Source: Rhodospirillaceae bacterium bin65
GTDB taxonomy: Bacteria; Pseudomonadota; Alphaproteobacteria; Bin65
DNA length: 64,000 bases
Direction: 5' to 3'
NCBI GenBank assembly: GCA_002238725.1
Contig: MPMX01000003.1
Location: forward strand, 82,431 to 146,430
The notes beneath the pieces are model-generated. The model was not told the origin of the DNA, ran no database searches, and saw nothing but the letters and a program-made list of their open reading frames with translations. Made by a program: the position numbers and the translations under genes. Below, piece by piece: positions 1-7,873 of this stretch; within the stretch, counting starts at the first letter, position 1; each line of letters starts with the position of its first letter.

Positions 1-268
1 CGCCGACGGCGACCTTCCAGATCGCCTTGAAACCGCGCAGGCTGAGCTCCATGCCGACCAGGAAGAGCAGCATCAGCACGCCGAGTTCGGCCAGTACCGC
101 CACGCTCAGCCGGTCTTCGACCAGTTGGAAGCCCGACGGACCGAGAATGACCCCGGCCAGGATATAGCCGACGATGACGGGCTGGCGCATCCGCGCCATC
201 AGCAGGCCGCCCGCCAGAGCGATCAGCCCGACAAGAGCAAGGCCGGTCAGTTCGGCGCCATCGTGCAT
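1..268 (-). CDS. Kef-type cation/proton antiporter, N-terminal fragment (runs off left edge)
   Basis: Only the first 89 codons are in the window; the gene continues beyond base 1. The start is the ATG at 268 and the protein begins MHDGAELTGLALVGLIALAG. Three hydrophobic segments are visible, and the stretch VIVGYILAGVILGPSG matches the early region of CPA2 (KefB/KefC/RosB-type) monovalent cation:proton antiporters, where a Gly/Pro-rich motif follows the first helices. Family membership rests on this motif and the hydrophobic pattern. Whether it has C-terminal TrkA-N domains cannot be seen here. It would sit in the inner membrane and exchange K+ or Na+ for H+. Confidence 0.75.
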   Translation of the reverse strand, partial: MHDGAELTGLALVGLIALAGGLLMARMRQPVIVGYILAGVILGPSGFQLVEDRLSVAVLAELGVLMLLFLVGMELSLRGFKAIWKVAVG

Positions 269-351
269 GGCGCCAGTCTACCATTCCGGCAATGGAGTGA
301 GAATCCTGCAATACCGCGGATTCTCTGCTTTTTTCGACAGGCCCTAGGCTT

Positions 352-376
352 GCCCTTCGGCAGGCTCAGGGCAGGC
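352..376. repeat. Short dispersed repeat (CCTTCG-GCTCAGGGCAGGC type)
   Basis: A 25-base stretch reads GCCCTTCGGCAGGCTCAGGG and then CAGGC. Nearly the same string recurs at 45842-45867, where it reads CCCTTCGACACGCTCAGGGC followed by AGGC. Both copies lie between genes. Short elements of this CCTTCG(A)CAGGCTCAGG kind are common in GC-rich proteobacterial intergenic DNA. I cannot assign a function. Confidence 0.5.
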
Positions 377-510
377 ATTCGTTTCGCTCCGGATTGAAGC
401 CTGGGCTACCCAGGGCGAGGGTCAGGGTGAATCTTGCGGCCGTGAGGAAGGCAAATGTTGCCCCTTGTCCCGAGCGGGCGCATGGGTGCGCCGTATCGCG
501 GAGCGCGCGC

Positions 511-1677
511 CTAGAACAGGTTCATCTGCCTTCCGTCGCGGGCCGGCTTGACGAACAGGTCGGTACGCAGCGGCTTGCTTTCCCGCTTGAGGCCGAGCCG
601 GCGCGCCGCCATCGCGAAGCGGAGGTCCAGCGCCTTGCCGAAGGCGCCCTTGCCGACCATGCGCTCGCCCCATTCGGCATTGTTCAGCCGTCCTTCGCGC
701 AGCGAGCGGATGGTGTTCAGCACCTTGTTGCGCCGGTCCGGATAGTGGGCGTCGAGCCAGTCGGCGAACAGGTCCTTCACCTCGCCGGGCAGGCGCAGCA
801 CGATGTAGGAGGCCAGCGAGGCTCCGGCGTCGCGCGCCGCCTCCAGGATCGACTCCATCTCGTGATCGGTGATGCCCGGCACGACCGGCGCGACCATGAC
901 CCGGACCGGAATGCCGGCCTCCGACAGCGACCGGATCGCGGCCAGCCGTCGCACCGGCGCGGCCGCCCGCGGTTCCATCGCGCGGGCCACTTGCCCCTCC
1001 AGCGTCGTCACCGAAAGGGCGGCGGCGGTGAGGCCCTTTTCCGCCATCGGCGCGAGGATATCGATGTCCCGCTCGATCAGGGCCGACTTGGTAACGATGG
1101 TGACCGGATGGTTGCAGTCCGACAGCACCTTCAGGATTCCCCGCGTGATCCGCCGTTCCCGCTCGACCGGCTGGTACGGGTCGGTGTTCGTGCCCATGGC
1201 GATCGGCGCGCAGGCATAAGATGGCCGGGCCAGTTCCTGCCTCAGCAGGGCCGCCGCCTCCGGTTTGGCAAACAGGCGGGTCTCGAAATCGACGCCCGGC
1301 GACAGGCCGAGCCAGGCATGGCTCGGCCGGGCATAGCAATAGACGCAGCCATGCTCGCAGCCGCGATAGGGGTTGATCGAGCGGTCGAAGCCGACGTCCG
1401 GCGAGTCGTTGCGCGCGATCACCGTGCGCGTCGCGTCGACCGTCACCGTCGTCGGTACGGAAGCGGCGGGCGGACCCGCCGCCGCCTCTCCCGGGTCGGC
1501 TGGCGCGTCCCAGCCGTCGAAGAAGGGATCTCGCCGGATCGTTTCGTACCGATTCGGCGGATTGAACCCCGCGCCCCGGCCGCGGAAGGCCGGCCCGGAG
1601 GGGCGCCCCGCATGGTTCGACCAGGGATCGAGGGGCGTGCTGTCCGGAATTCGGGTGACGGGGTCCATACCGGTCAT
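511..1677 (-). CDS. PA0069-family radical SAM protein
   Basis: The protein is a radical SAM enzyme. The cluster-binding motif RGCEHGCVYCYA gives a CxxxCxxC triad (about residues 107, 111 and 114) that ligates the [4Fe-4S] cluster used to cleave S-adenosylmethionine. The surrounding INPYRGCEHGCVYCYARP and the downstream NTDPYQPVER and TIVTKSALIERD segments are characteristic of the PA0069/Rv2578c group, which has no established substrate. About 388 aa is usual for the group. The start is uncertain: ATG codons at 1677 and 1668 are both possible, and a TTG at 1710 would add an atypical leader. It is divergent from the transferase pair that follows. Confidence 0.85.
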   Translation of the reverse strand: MTGMDPVTRIPDSTPLDPWSNHAGRPSGPAFRGRGAGFNPPNRYETIRRDPFFDGWDAPADPGEAAAGPPAASVPTTVTVDATRTVIARNDSPDVGFDRSINPYRGCEHGCVYCYARPSHAWLGLSPGVDFETRLFAKPEAAALLRQELARPSYACAPIAMGTNTDPYQPVERERRITRGILKVLSDCNHPVTIVTKSALIERDIDILAPMAEKGLTAAALSVTTLEGQVARAMEPRAAAPVRRLAAIRSLSEAGIPVRVMVAPVVPGITDHEMESILEAARDAGASLASYIVLRLPGEVKDLFADWLDAHYPDRRNKVLNTIRSLREGRLNNAEWGERMVGKGAFGKALDLRFAMAARRLGLKRESKPLRTDLFVKPARDGRQMNLF

Positions 1678-1790
1678 CGTGGGTATCCGCGCTGCCGGAG
1701 TCAAGAACAAAAAAAGAACAATTGGCCGTACAGGCGCATCGCCGTCTTCGCCGCTTGAACGGCGGGGCCAGCTGGGCGAGACAGGCGGCC

Positions 1791-2483
1791 ATGACTTCCG
1801 CCCGGCTGAGCATAGTCATACCGGCGCTGAACGAAGCGGCCCGCCTGCCGGTGACGCTCGCAGCGTTGCCGACGCCGGCCAAGGGAGGCGGCGAAGCGCT
1901 GGAAATTGTGGTCAGCGACGGCGGCTCGCGGGACGCGACGGCGGACCTTGCGCGAGAGGCCGGTGCGCAGGTCGTGACCGGCCCGCAGGGGCGCGGGGCG
2001 CAGCTGGCGGCGGGCGCCGCGGCGACACGAGGCGACTGGTTGCTCTTCCTGCACGCCGATACCCGCCTTGCCGCCGGCTGGCGCGCCGCCGCTGCCGCCT
2101 TTATCGCCGATCCGGCGAACGGGCAGCGCGCGGGCTACGGCCGGTTCCGCCTCGACGATCCGCACCCGCGCGCGCGGCGGCTGGAGAAGCGGGTGGCCTT
2201 GCGCTGCCAGCGTTTCGGTCTGCCCTATGGCGACCAGGGCCTGCTGATCGGCCGGGATTTCTACCGGACGCTCGGCGGTTACCGGCCGCTGTCGCTGTTC
2301 GAGGACGTCGACCTGGTCCGGCGCATCGGCCGTAAGCGGCTCGTGCCGCTCGACATCGACGCGGTGACCGGGGCGGAGCGGTTTTTGCAGGCCGGCTACC
2401 GCCGCCGCTCGGCGCGCAATCTCGCCCTGCTTTCGCTCTATCTCATGGGCGCGCCGCCGGCCTGGCTGGCGCGGCTGTATTGA
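1791..2483 (+). CDS. TIGR04283-family glycosyltransferase (arsenosugar / rSAM-selenodomain-associated transferase 2)
   Basis: This is a small GT-A fold glycosyltransferase of 230 aa. The N terminus LSIVIPALNEAARLP and the VVSDGGSRDAT motif (nucleotide-sugar binding) are typical of GT2 enzymes, and FLHADT is the metal-binding DxD-like site. DQGLLIGRDFYRTLGGY is the acceptor-side signature of TIGR04283. The family name refers to arsenosugar biosynthesis and rSAM/selenodomain loci, but no ArsM or ArsS gene lies in this window, so the substrate is open. I chose ATG 1791 because the GT fold begins directly after it. The next gene starts one base after the stop, and that partner is TIGR04282. Confidence 0.85.
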   Translation: MTSARLSIVIPALNEAARLPVTLAALPTPAKGGGEALEIVVSDGGSRDATADLAREAGAQVVTGPQGRGAQLAAGAAATRGDWLLFLHADTRLAAGWRAAAAAFIADPANGQRAGYGRFRLDDPHPRARRLEKRVALRCQRFGLPYGDQGLLIGRDFYRTLGGYRPLSLFEDVDLVRRIGRKRLVPLDIDAVTGAERFLQAGYRRRSARNLALLSLYLMGAPPAWLARLY

Positions 2484-2484
2484 C

Positions 2485-3120
2485 ATGCCGGCCGGTTCGC
2501 CGCGCGGCCGCCCTGTCGCGATCCTGTTCCTGAAGGCGCCGCTCATCGGCGCGGTCAAGACGCGCCTGGCGGCGGAGGTCGGCGCGCCCGCCGCCTGGCG
2601 CTTCTATCGCGAGACCGCGCAACGGATCGGCGCCCGGCTGGTCCCGCGCCCGGAATGGGATCTGGTCGTCGCGGCGACGCCCCGCCGGTCGGCCCGGCAC
2701 CTGCGGCGCGGGCTGCCGCGCCTCGCCGGGCTGCCCTGCATCGAGCAGGGCGAGGGCGATCTCGGCCTGAGCATGGCGCGCTGCCTCGACCGGTTCGCGC
2801 CGCGCCCGCGCCTGCTCTTCGGCGCGGACATTCCCGCCATCGACGCCGGAGTCGCCGAACGCTCGTTCGATCTTCTCAAGCAGTCCGACCTCCTTTTCGG
2901 GCCGGCCGAGGACGGCGGCTTCTGGCTGGTCGGCCAGCGCGGGCCGGAGCGCTGTTCGGGGTTATTCGACGGGGTTCCCTGGTCGAGCCCGGAGACCCTC
3001 GCCGCGACGCTGCGCAACGTCCCGCGCCACCGCCGGGTGGCTTTCGCCGAGACACTGGCGGATGTCGACGACGGCGCGGCGTACCGGGCGTGGAAAGGCG
3101 GACGGCGGATACAGTTGTAG
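2485..3120 (+). CDS. TIGR04282-family (DUF2064) glycosyltransferase, partner of the preceding gene
   Basis: A 211-aa protein of the DUF2064/TIGR04282 family, a nucleotidyltransferase-like GT-A domain. AILFLKAPLIGAVKTRLAAEVG near the N terminus contains the KAP-x-G-x-VKTRL signature, LLFGADIPAI is the GxD(I/T)P motif, and FGPAEDGGFWLVG is the conserved substrate loop. TIGR04282 and TIGR04283 genes are habitual neighbours, and here the two are separated by a single base, so they are almost certainly co-transcribed. The pair may act in sequence on the same acceptor. The exact sugar and acceptor cannot be told from sequence. Confidence 0.85.
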   Translation: MPAGSPRGRPVAILFLKAPLIGAVKTRLAAEVGAPAAWRFYRETAQRIGARLVPRPEWDLVVAATPRRSARHLRRGLPRLAGLPCIEQGEGDLGLSMARCLDRFAPRPRLLFGADIPAIDAGVAERSFDLLKQSDLLFGPAEDGGFWLVGQRGPERCSGLFDGVPWSSPETLAATLRNVPRHRRVAFAETLADVDDGAAYRAWKGGRRIQL

Positions 3121-3160
3121 GTTGCCGGCGCGGGACAGGCGCGAGGAGCGGCTGCCGCTT

Positions 3161-3634
3161 TCAGGCAAGTTCAAATATCGCGGCGATTTCGACGGCGATA
3201 TTGGCGGGGAGCGCGTGCGAGCCGATCGCGTACCGCGCATGGCGGCCGGCTTCGCCTAACACCTCGACGATCGCATCCGATCCGCCGTTAATCACCGTCG
3301 GCGTTTGCGTGAAACCCGAATCGCAGTTCACAAAGCCCATCAGCTGTATGCAGCCGGCGACGCGATCCAGATCGCCGCCGCACGCGTCTTTCAGCTGGGC
3401 GAGCACATTCAGCGCCGTCAACCGCGCCGCGGCCTGGCCGTCTTCGATGGATAAATCGCTGCCGACCCGGCCGCAAAATCTTTCCTCGATCCGGCCATCG
3501 ACCAACGGCCCCTGACCGGAGATGTAAACCGTATTGCCGGACATCCTCCAGGGAATGTAGCTCGCGAATGCCGGCGCCGGGACCGGCAGGACGATCCCGA
3601 GCTCGCGCAGGCGCTGGTCGATTCGATCTGCCAT
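3161..3634 (-). CDS. RidA/YjgF-family protein
   Basis: A 157-aa RidA-like protein. The family hydrolyses reactive enamine/imine intermediates from PLP enzymes or assists in degradation pathways, and forms trimers with active sites between subunits. GNTVYISGQGPLVDG is the RidA core strand. The family arginine that binds the carboxylate of the substrate is not at the usual C-terminal position, where the sequence reads HALPANIAVEIAAIFELA, so this is a divergent subgroup (YjgF/chorismate-mutase-like) rather than canonical RidA. It starts 11 bases after the stop of the FAH-type hydrolase gene, so the two form an operon. Confidence 0.85.
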   Translation of the reverse strand: MADRIDQRLRELGIVLPVPAPAFASYIPWRMSGNTVYISGQGPLVDGRIEERFCGRVGSDLSIEDGQAAARLTALNVLAQLKDACGGDLDRVAGCIQLMGFVNCDSGFTQTPTVINGGSDAIVEVLGEAGRHARYAIGSHALPANIAVEIAAIFELA

Positions 3635-3645
3635 GATCGTTCCGC

Positions 3646-4683
3646 TCAGCCGCGGTTCGGGTCGTTCGGATAGGCGGCGACGTTATTCTCCAGCCGGCCG
3701 ACCCCTTCGATGTCGACGGCAATGGTGTCGCCCGGCGCCAGCAGGCGGCTCCTGCCCGCGTACATATGCTCGAAAACCTTGTGGATCTCGCCATGCTCGA
3801 CCGAAATGCCGTGCGCCATTCCGGCCCCGGCGCCTGTTCCCGTCGCGATGACGTCGCCGGGCGACAGGGTTGTGATCGCCGACGCATTGGCGATCAGTTC
3901 GGGGATCGGAAAGACGATATTGTCGGTGCTGAAATCCTGGACCTTGTCGCCGTTGTGAAAGCACCGGATGCGGATGTCCGAAATGTCCCCGAGGAACCTG
4001 GCCGGCACGATGAAGGGCCCCATCGGGGCGAAACTGTCGTTACCCTTGTTGGCGAACCAGTCGTAATCGAAAGTCTCGCCGTGCCGGATCATGCGGTCGC
4101 GCGCGGAGATGTCGTTGTAGCAGGTGAAACCGGCGACATAGTCCATTGCCTGTTCGACCGGCACATTCTTGGCCGTGCGGCCGATGACGACCGCGAGTTC
4201 CGCTTCCCAGTCGATATAATCCGCGCGCGGCGTCAGATAGACCGTCCCGCCGTGGCCGACCGCGTTGTGCCTTGAGCCCTTGTAGAAGAAATAGGGCTCG
4301 TGCTTGTCCCGATCCGGGGCCGCTGCGCCCATTTCCAGTGCGTGATCGTAATAGTTGGAACCCGCGTTCAGGATCTTGTTCGGATACAGGACCGGCGGCA
4401 GGAAGGTCACTTCGTCGGGCCGGTAGGCATAATCCGGCAAGACGCCCCTGACCTGCGATGCGGCGTGTTCCGCGAACCCTTCCAGAGCGGCGGCGAACAG
4501 TTCCCACTCCTCAAGAATGTCGAGCATGGTGTAGCCGTGCTTCGCCTTGAAGAAGTCGCGCGTGTCGGTATCTCGCTTGTAGGCCTCGTATCCGGTGCCG
4601 AAATCGATGAGAACGCCCCCGACCTCGACAACGGGGAAGATTCGGCGCCGGTGTTCCACCGTGGCCAGGCGATAGGTTTGCAT
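3646..4683 (-). CDS. Fumarylacetoacetate hydrolase (FAH) family protein
   Basis: A 345-aa FAH-superfamily hydrolase or decarboxylase. The metal site is visible: DWEAELAVVIG supplies the E-x-E pair and the FTCYNDISARD stretch supplies the Asp, while PVLYPNKILNAGSNYYDH is the conserved entry to the fold. GDVIATGTGAGAGMAHG is the family's C-terminal loop. Members cleave C-C bonds of beta-diketo or oxo-acid substrates in aromatic and heterocycle catabolism. ATG 4683 is preceded by GGAACGG, and an in-frame ATG at 4698 is an alternative. It is co-oriented with ridA and divergent from the TRAP transporter. Confidence 0.88.
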   Translation of the reverse strand: MQTYRLATVEHRRRIFPVVEVGGVLIDFGTGYEAYKRDTDTRDFFKAKHGYTMLDILEEWELFAAALEGFAEHAASQVRGVLPDYAYRPDEVTFLPPVLYPNKILNAGSNYYDHALEMGAAAPDRDKHEPYFFYKGSRHNAVGHGGTVYLTPRADYIDWEAELAVVIGRTAKNVPVEQAMDYVAGFTCYNDISARDRMIRHGETFDYDWFANKGNDSFAPMGPFIVPARFLGDISDIRIRCFHNGDKVQDFSTDNIVFPIPELIANASAITTLSPGDVIATGTGAGAGMAHGISVEHGEIHKVFEHMYAGRSRLLAPGDTIAVDIEGVGRLENNVAAYPNDPNRG

Positions 4684-4952
4684 ATTGTTCCGTTCCATTA
4701 CGGTTACCGGACACACGGGGAAGCACGCGCCCGGCGATCCGGCCGCGTCCACTACGGGAACGCCGGTCGACGCTCAACCGGATATGCCCTACATTAAAAA
4801 CAGACCCTCGCTGCGTCCAGCCGCAAGGGAATTAAGGTCGAAGCCCCCGGTTCCGAATTGGCAGAGGGTCCGCTGCCGGCCAAAAAGATGCCCCTGCGGG
4901 ACGGGCTGGACGGTATGGCGCCGTCTGGGCGCATCGCAAAGGGGAGAAATCG

Positions 4953-5942
4953 ATGTTCGGAAAATCGGGAATTGGAATTGCCGGCGCCGTCATACTCGGC
5001 GCGCAGCTGGCGGGCACGGCAGCCGTCGCTGACACCGTCACACTGAAAGCGGGCACCTTTCTGCCGTCGGTGGATCGCATCTGGTATCCGCATATCCGGA
5101 CATGGATAAAGCGCGCCAACGAGGCCGGCGCGGGCCATGGACTGAAGGTCAAGATGGTGGCTGCGGGCTTCAAGGCGATGAACCCGTTCCAGATGGGCAA
5201 CGCGGTGAAGTCCGGCGTCCTCGACCTCGTCCATTTGTCCGGTACGTTCTACAACAAGCTGTTGCCGATCGCCGACGCACAGAAAATGTCGACCGTGCCG
5301 GTCCAGCAGCAGCGCACCAACGGGACCTTCGCCCTACTGCGCCCGCTCTACGCCGAGAAGATGAACGTCCACTATCTCGGGCGCTGGGGCGACGGCGTGA
5401 ATTTCCATTTCTACCTGACCAAGCCGATCAAGGGCGCAAGTCTGAAGGGCTTCAAGATCCGCGGCACGTCGGTCTACCAGTCCTTCATCGAGGCGCTGGG
5501 CGGCGTCATGATCACCACGCCGCCGAGCCAGGCCTATACCGGCCTCGAACGCGGCGTGTTCGACGGGCTCGGCTGGCCGTTATGGGGAATTCATGCCTGG
5601 GGCTGGCAGAAGGTGCTCAAATACCGGGTCGAGCCCGGCTTCTTCACCGCCGAACTCAGCGTGCTGGTCAACCTCGACACTTGGAATAAGCTGACGCCGG
5701 CGCAGCAAAAGGTGCTGCACGACGTTCAAATCCGCCTGGAAAACGAGTTCGGCACCGAGCGGGAGGAAACGAACAAGAGCCAGCGGGCCAAGCAGGCGCG
5801 CGACGGCGTCAAGGCGATCGTGCTCAAGGGCGCCGAGCGCAAGAAGTTCCTTGAAACGGCGACACGGGCGGGCTGGGCCGACGTGATGAAGAAGGATCCG
5901 GTGAACGGCCCCAAAATCCGCAAGCTGACGGAACTGAAATAA
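4953..5942 (+). CDS. TRAP transporter periplasmic substrate-binding protein (DctP family)
   Basis: A 329-aa DctP-type solute receptor. A signal peptide covers about residues 1-26 with an AVAD cleavage region. The mature protein has the TRAP signature at GDGVNFHFYLTKPIKGASLKGFKIR, where the Arg normally pairs with a substrate carboxylate, and ITTPPSQAYTGLERGVFDG follows. It would capture an organic acid in the periplasm and deliver it to the DctQM permease encoded next. A good ribosome binding site (AAGGGGAGA) lies just upstream of ATG 4953. The 269-base divergent region before it probably carries promoters for both directions. Confidence 0.9.
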   Translation: MFGKSGIGIAGAVILGAQLAGTAAVADTVTLKAGTFLPSVDRIWYPHIRTWIKRANEAGAGHGLKVKMVAAGFKAMNPFQMGNAVKSGVLDLVHLSGTFYNKLLPIADAQKMSTVPVQQQRTNGTFALLRPLYAEKMNVHYLGRWGDGVNFHFYLTKPIKGASLKGFKIRGTSVYQSFIEALGGVMITTPPSQAYTGLERGVFDGLGWPLWGIHAWGWQKVLKYRVEPGFFTAELSVLVNLDTWNKLTPAQQKVLHDVQIRLENEFGTEREETNKSQRAKQARDGVKAIVLKGAERKKFLETATRAGWADVMKKDPVNGPKIRKLTELK

Positions 5943-6006
5943 ACGGTTGAGGTTGCGCGCCGGCGGCGATTGCCGCCTGCCGCTTCCGCCGGAGATCCGC
6001 CCGCCG

Positions 6007-6550
6007 ATGGTGCGGCTTTCGAAAGTGTACGATGCGCTTCTGGAAGCGCTGGGGATGACCTCGGCGCTCCTGCTGGCGCTCGTCGTCCTGGGAATTACCG
6101 CGGAAATCGTCGTCCGGGGAACCGGCCTCGGCTCGCTGCCCTGGATGATCGAGATCGTCGAATACAGCCTGCTCGCTGTGACCTTTCTCGCCGCGCCGTG
6201 GGTTCTGAAGCACTCGGCGCATGTGAGCGTCGATCTGCTCGTCGAAATCGTCGGATCGCGCGGGCGCCGCATCCTGGCGCTGGTTGCCAATTCCGCCGGC
6301 CTGATCGTGTGCGCCGTGATTTTCTATTACGGGCTGCGCTCGACCATCGAACTCTACGCGGCCGACACGAAAATCTTCAAGATCATGACGATCCGGGAAT
6401 GGTGGCTCTTCGCCCTTGTGCCGGTATCCAGCGCGCTGATGGCAATCGAATTCGGCTGCAGGCTCTATCGGCGGGGGGGGGGCGGCGGCGGGGGGGGGGG
6501 CGGACGCGCGGGCGGGCGCGCCCGCCGGACCGGCCGACACCGGCCTCTGA
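6007..6550 (+). CDS. TRAP transporter small permease (DctQ family), frameshifted in a G-rich tract
   Basis: The protein begins MVRLSKVYDALLEALGM and has four hydrophobic segments with the DctQ pattern (ITAEIVVRGTG, PWMIEIVEYSLLAVTFLAAPW, HVSVDLLVE). As written the frame does not stop where expected: it passes through a Gly-rich tract (bases 6473-6500, G10 then CGGCGGC then G11) and runs on to 7182 out of phase with dctM. In the next frame the tail reads GADARAGAPAGPADTGL and stops at TGA 6548-6550, three bases before the dctM start. Removing one G (or adding two) restores this. It is either a homopolymer sequencing error or a slippage site. About 180 aa is normal for DctQ. Confidence 0.8.
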
Positions 6551-6553
6551 GCG

Positions 6554-7873
6554 ATGGAATGGTATTTCGCGCTTGGCATGCTGCTCGGCATGCTGATCCT
6601 CTTCATGGCGACCGGTCTGCCGGTCGCCTTTTCCTTTTTTGCGGTCAATCTGGTCGGCGCAGTGGTGTTCCTCGGCGGCGAGGCGGGCCTCATGCAACTG
6701 GTGCGCAATGCCGTCTGGTCGGTCACGACCTTTTCCCTCGCGCCCATCCCGCTGTTTATCCTGATGGGCGAGATCATGTTTCACACCGGCATGGCGTTTC
6801 GCGCCATCGATGCCGTCGACCGGCTGATCGCCAGGGTGCCGGGGCGCCTGTCGCTGGTTGCGGTTACCGGCGGCACGATATTCTCGACCCTCTCCGGCTC
6901 GACGATGGCCAATGTCGCCATGCTGGGCAGTTCGCTGCTCCCGGAAATGCAGCGGCGCGGCTACCACCCATCGATGGCGATGGGCCCGATCCTCGGGACC
7001 GGCGGCATCGCGATGCTGATTCCGCCATCGGCGCTGGCGGTGCTTCTGGCCAGCCTGGCGCAGATGCCGGTGGCCGAGCTGCTGATTGCCGGCATCGTGC
7101 CCGGCCTCCTCATCGCCCTGCTCTTCTTCGCCTATATCGTCGTGCGTTGCCGTCTCAACCCGGGTCTGGCACCGCCTTATGAGCCGGAGGAACTCGCGCC
7201 GGGCGACCGGCTCAAACCGTTCCTGATTTATGTCGTGCCGCTGATGACGCTGTTCGTCCTGGTCGTCGGCAGCATCCTCGCGGGCTGGGCGACGCCGACG
7301 GAATCGGCCGCCCTGGGCGCGGTCGGCGCGGTTATCGCGGCGGTCGCCTACCGCTGCCTGACGCGCCGCGCCCTGCGCACGGCCCTCATCGAAGCAGCCA
7401 AGGTAACCGGCATGGCGCTGTTCATCATCTGCGCTTCGGTCACCTTCGCCCAGATTCTCGCTTTCTCGGGCGCTGTCGACGGCCTGCTGGAAGTCACCAT
7501 CGAGCTCGATTTCAGCCCGATTACCCTGCTCGTCCTGATGCTGTTGATCCTGCTCGCTCTCGGTGCCTTCATCGATCAACTGTCGATGATGCTGATCACC
7601 CTGCCTTTCTTCATGCCGCTGGCCCAGCACGCCGGATTCGATCTGGTCTGGTATGGCGTCCTGCTCCTGGTTGTGCTCGAAGTAAGCCTGACCACGCCGC
7701 CGTTCGGACTGCTTCTTTTCGTTATGAAAGGCGTGGCGCCGCCGCAGATTACCCTGCGCCAGATCTATGTGGCCGCAGGCCCGTTCATCGCCCTTGAATT
7801 GCTGGTGCTGATCCTTGTCGTCGTTTACCCCGCGCTCGCCACCTGGTTGCCCAACCTGATCATTCGGCCATGA
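6554..7873 (+). CDS. TRAP transporter large permease (DctM family)
   Basis: A 439-aa integral membrane protein with about twelve hydrophobic segments, the usual size and topology for DctM, the sodium-driven transport subunit. Family motifs include LAPIPLFILMGEIMFHTGM, GGTIFSTLSGSTMANVAMLGSSLLPEM and GTGGIAMLIPPSALAVLLAS. Near the C terminus, LGAFIDQLSMMLITLPFFMPL is the second conserved loop. The gene overlaps the amidohydrolase that follows by four bases (ATGA), which indicates translational coupling and suggests that the imported compound is the amidohydrolase substrate. Confidence 0.92.
   Translation: MEWYFALGMLLGMLILFMATGLPVAFSFFAVNLVGAVVFLGGEAGLMQLVRNAVWSVTTFSLAPIPLFILMGEIMFHTGMAFRAIDAVDRLIARVPGRLSLVAVTGGTIFSTLSGSTMANVAMLGSSLLPEMQRRGYHPSMAMGPILGTGGIAMLIPPSALAVLLASLAQMPVAELLIAGIVPGLLIALLFFAYIVVRCRLNPGLAPPYEPEELAPGDRLKPFLIYVVPLMTLFVLVVGSILAGWATPTESAALGAVGAVIAAVAYRCLTRRALRTALIEAAKVTGMALFIICASVTFAQILAFSGAVDGLLEVTIELDFSPITLLVLMLLILLALGAFIDQLSMMLITLPFFMPLAQHAGFDLVWYGVLLLVVLEVSLTTPPFGLLLFVMKGVAPPQITLRQIYVAAGPFIALELLVLILVVVYPALATWLPNLIIRP

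Noticed and set aside
5947..7182. A single 411-aa fusion of DctQ with a second half
   Set aside because: The portion beyond the G tract is Arg/Gly/His-rich, lies over dctM in another frame and has no membrane helices, so it is a frameshift product rather than a real fusion.
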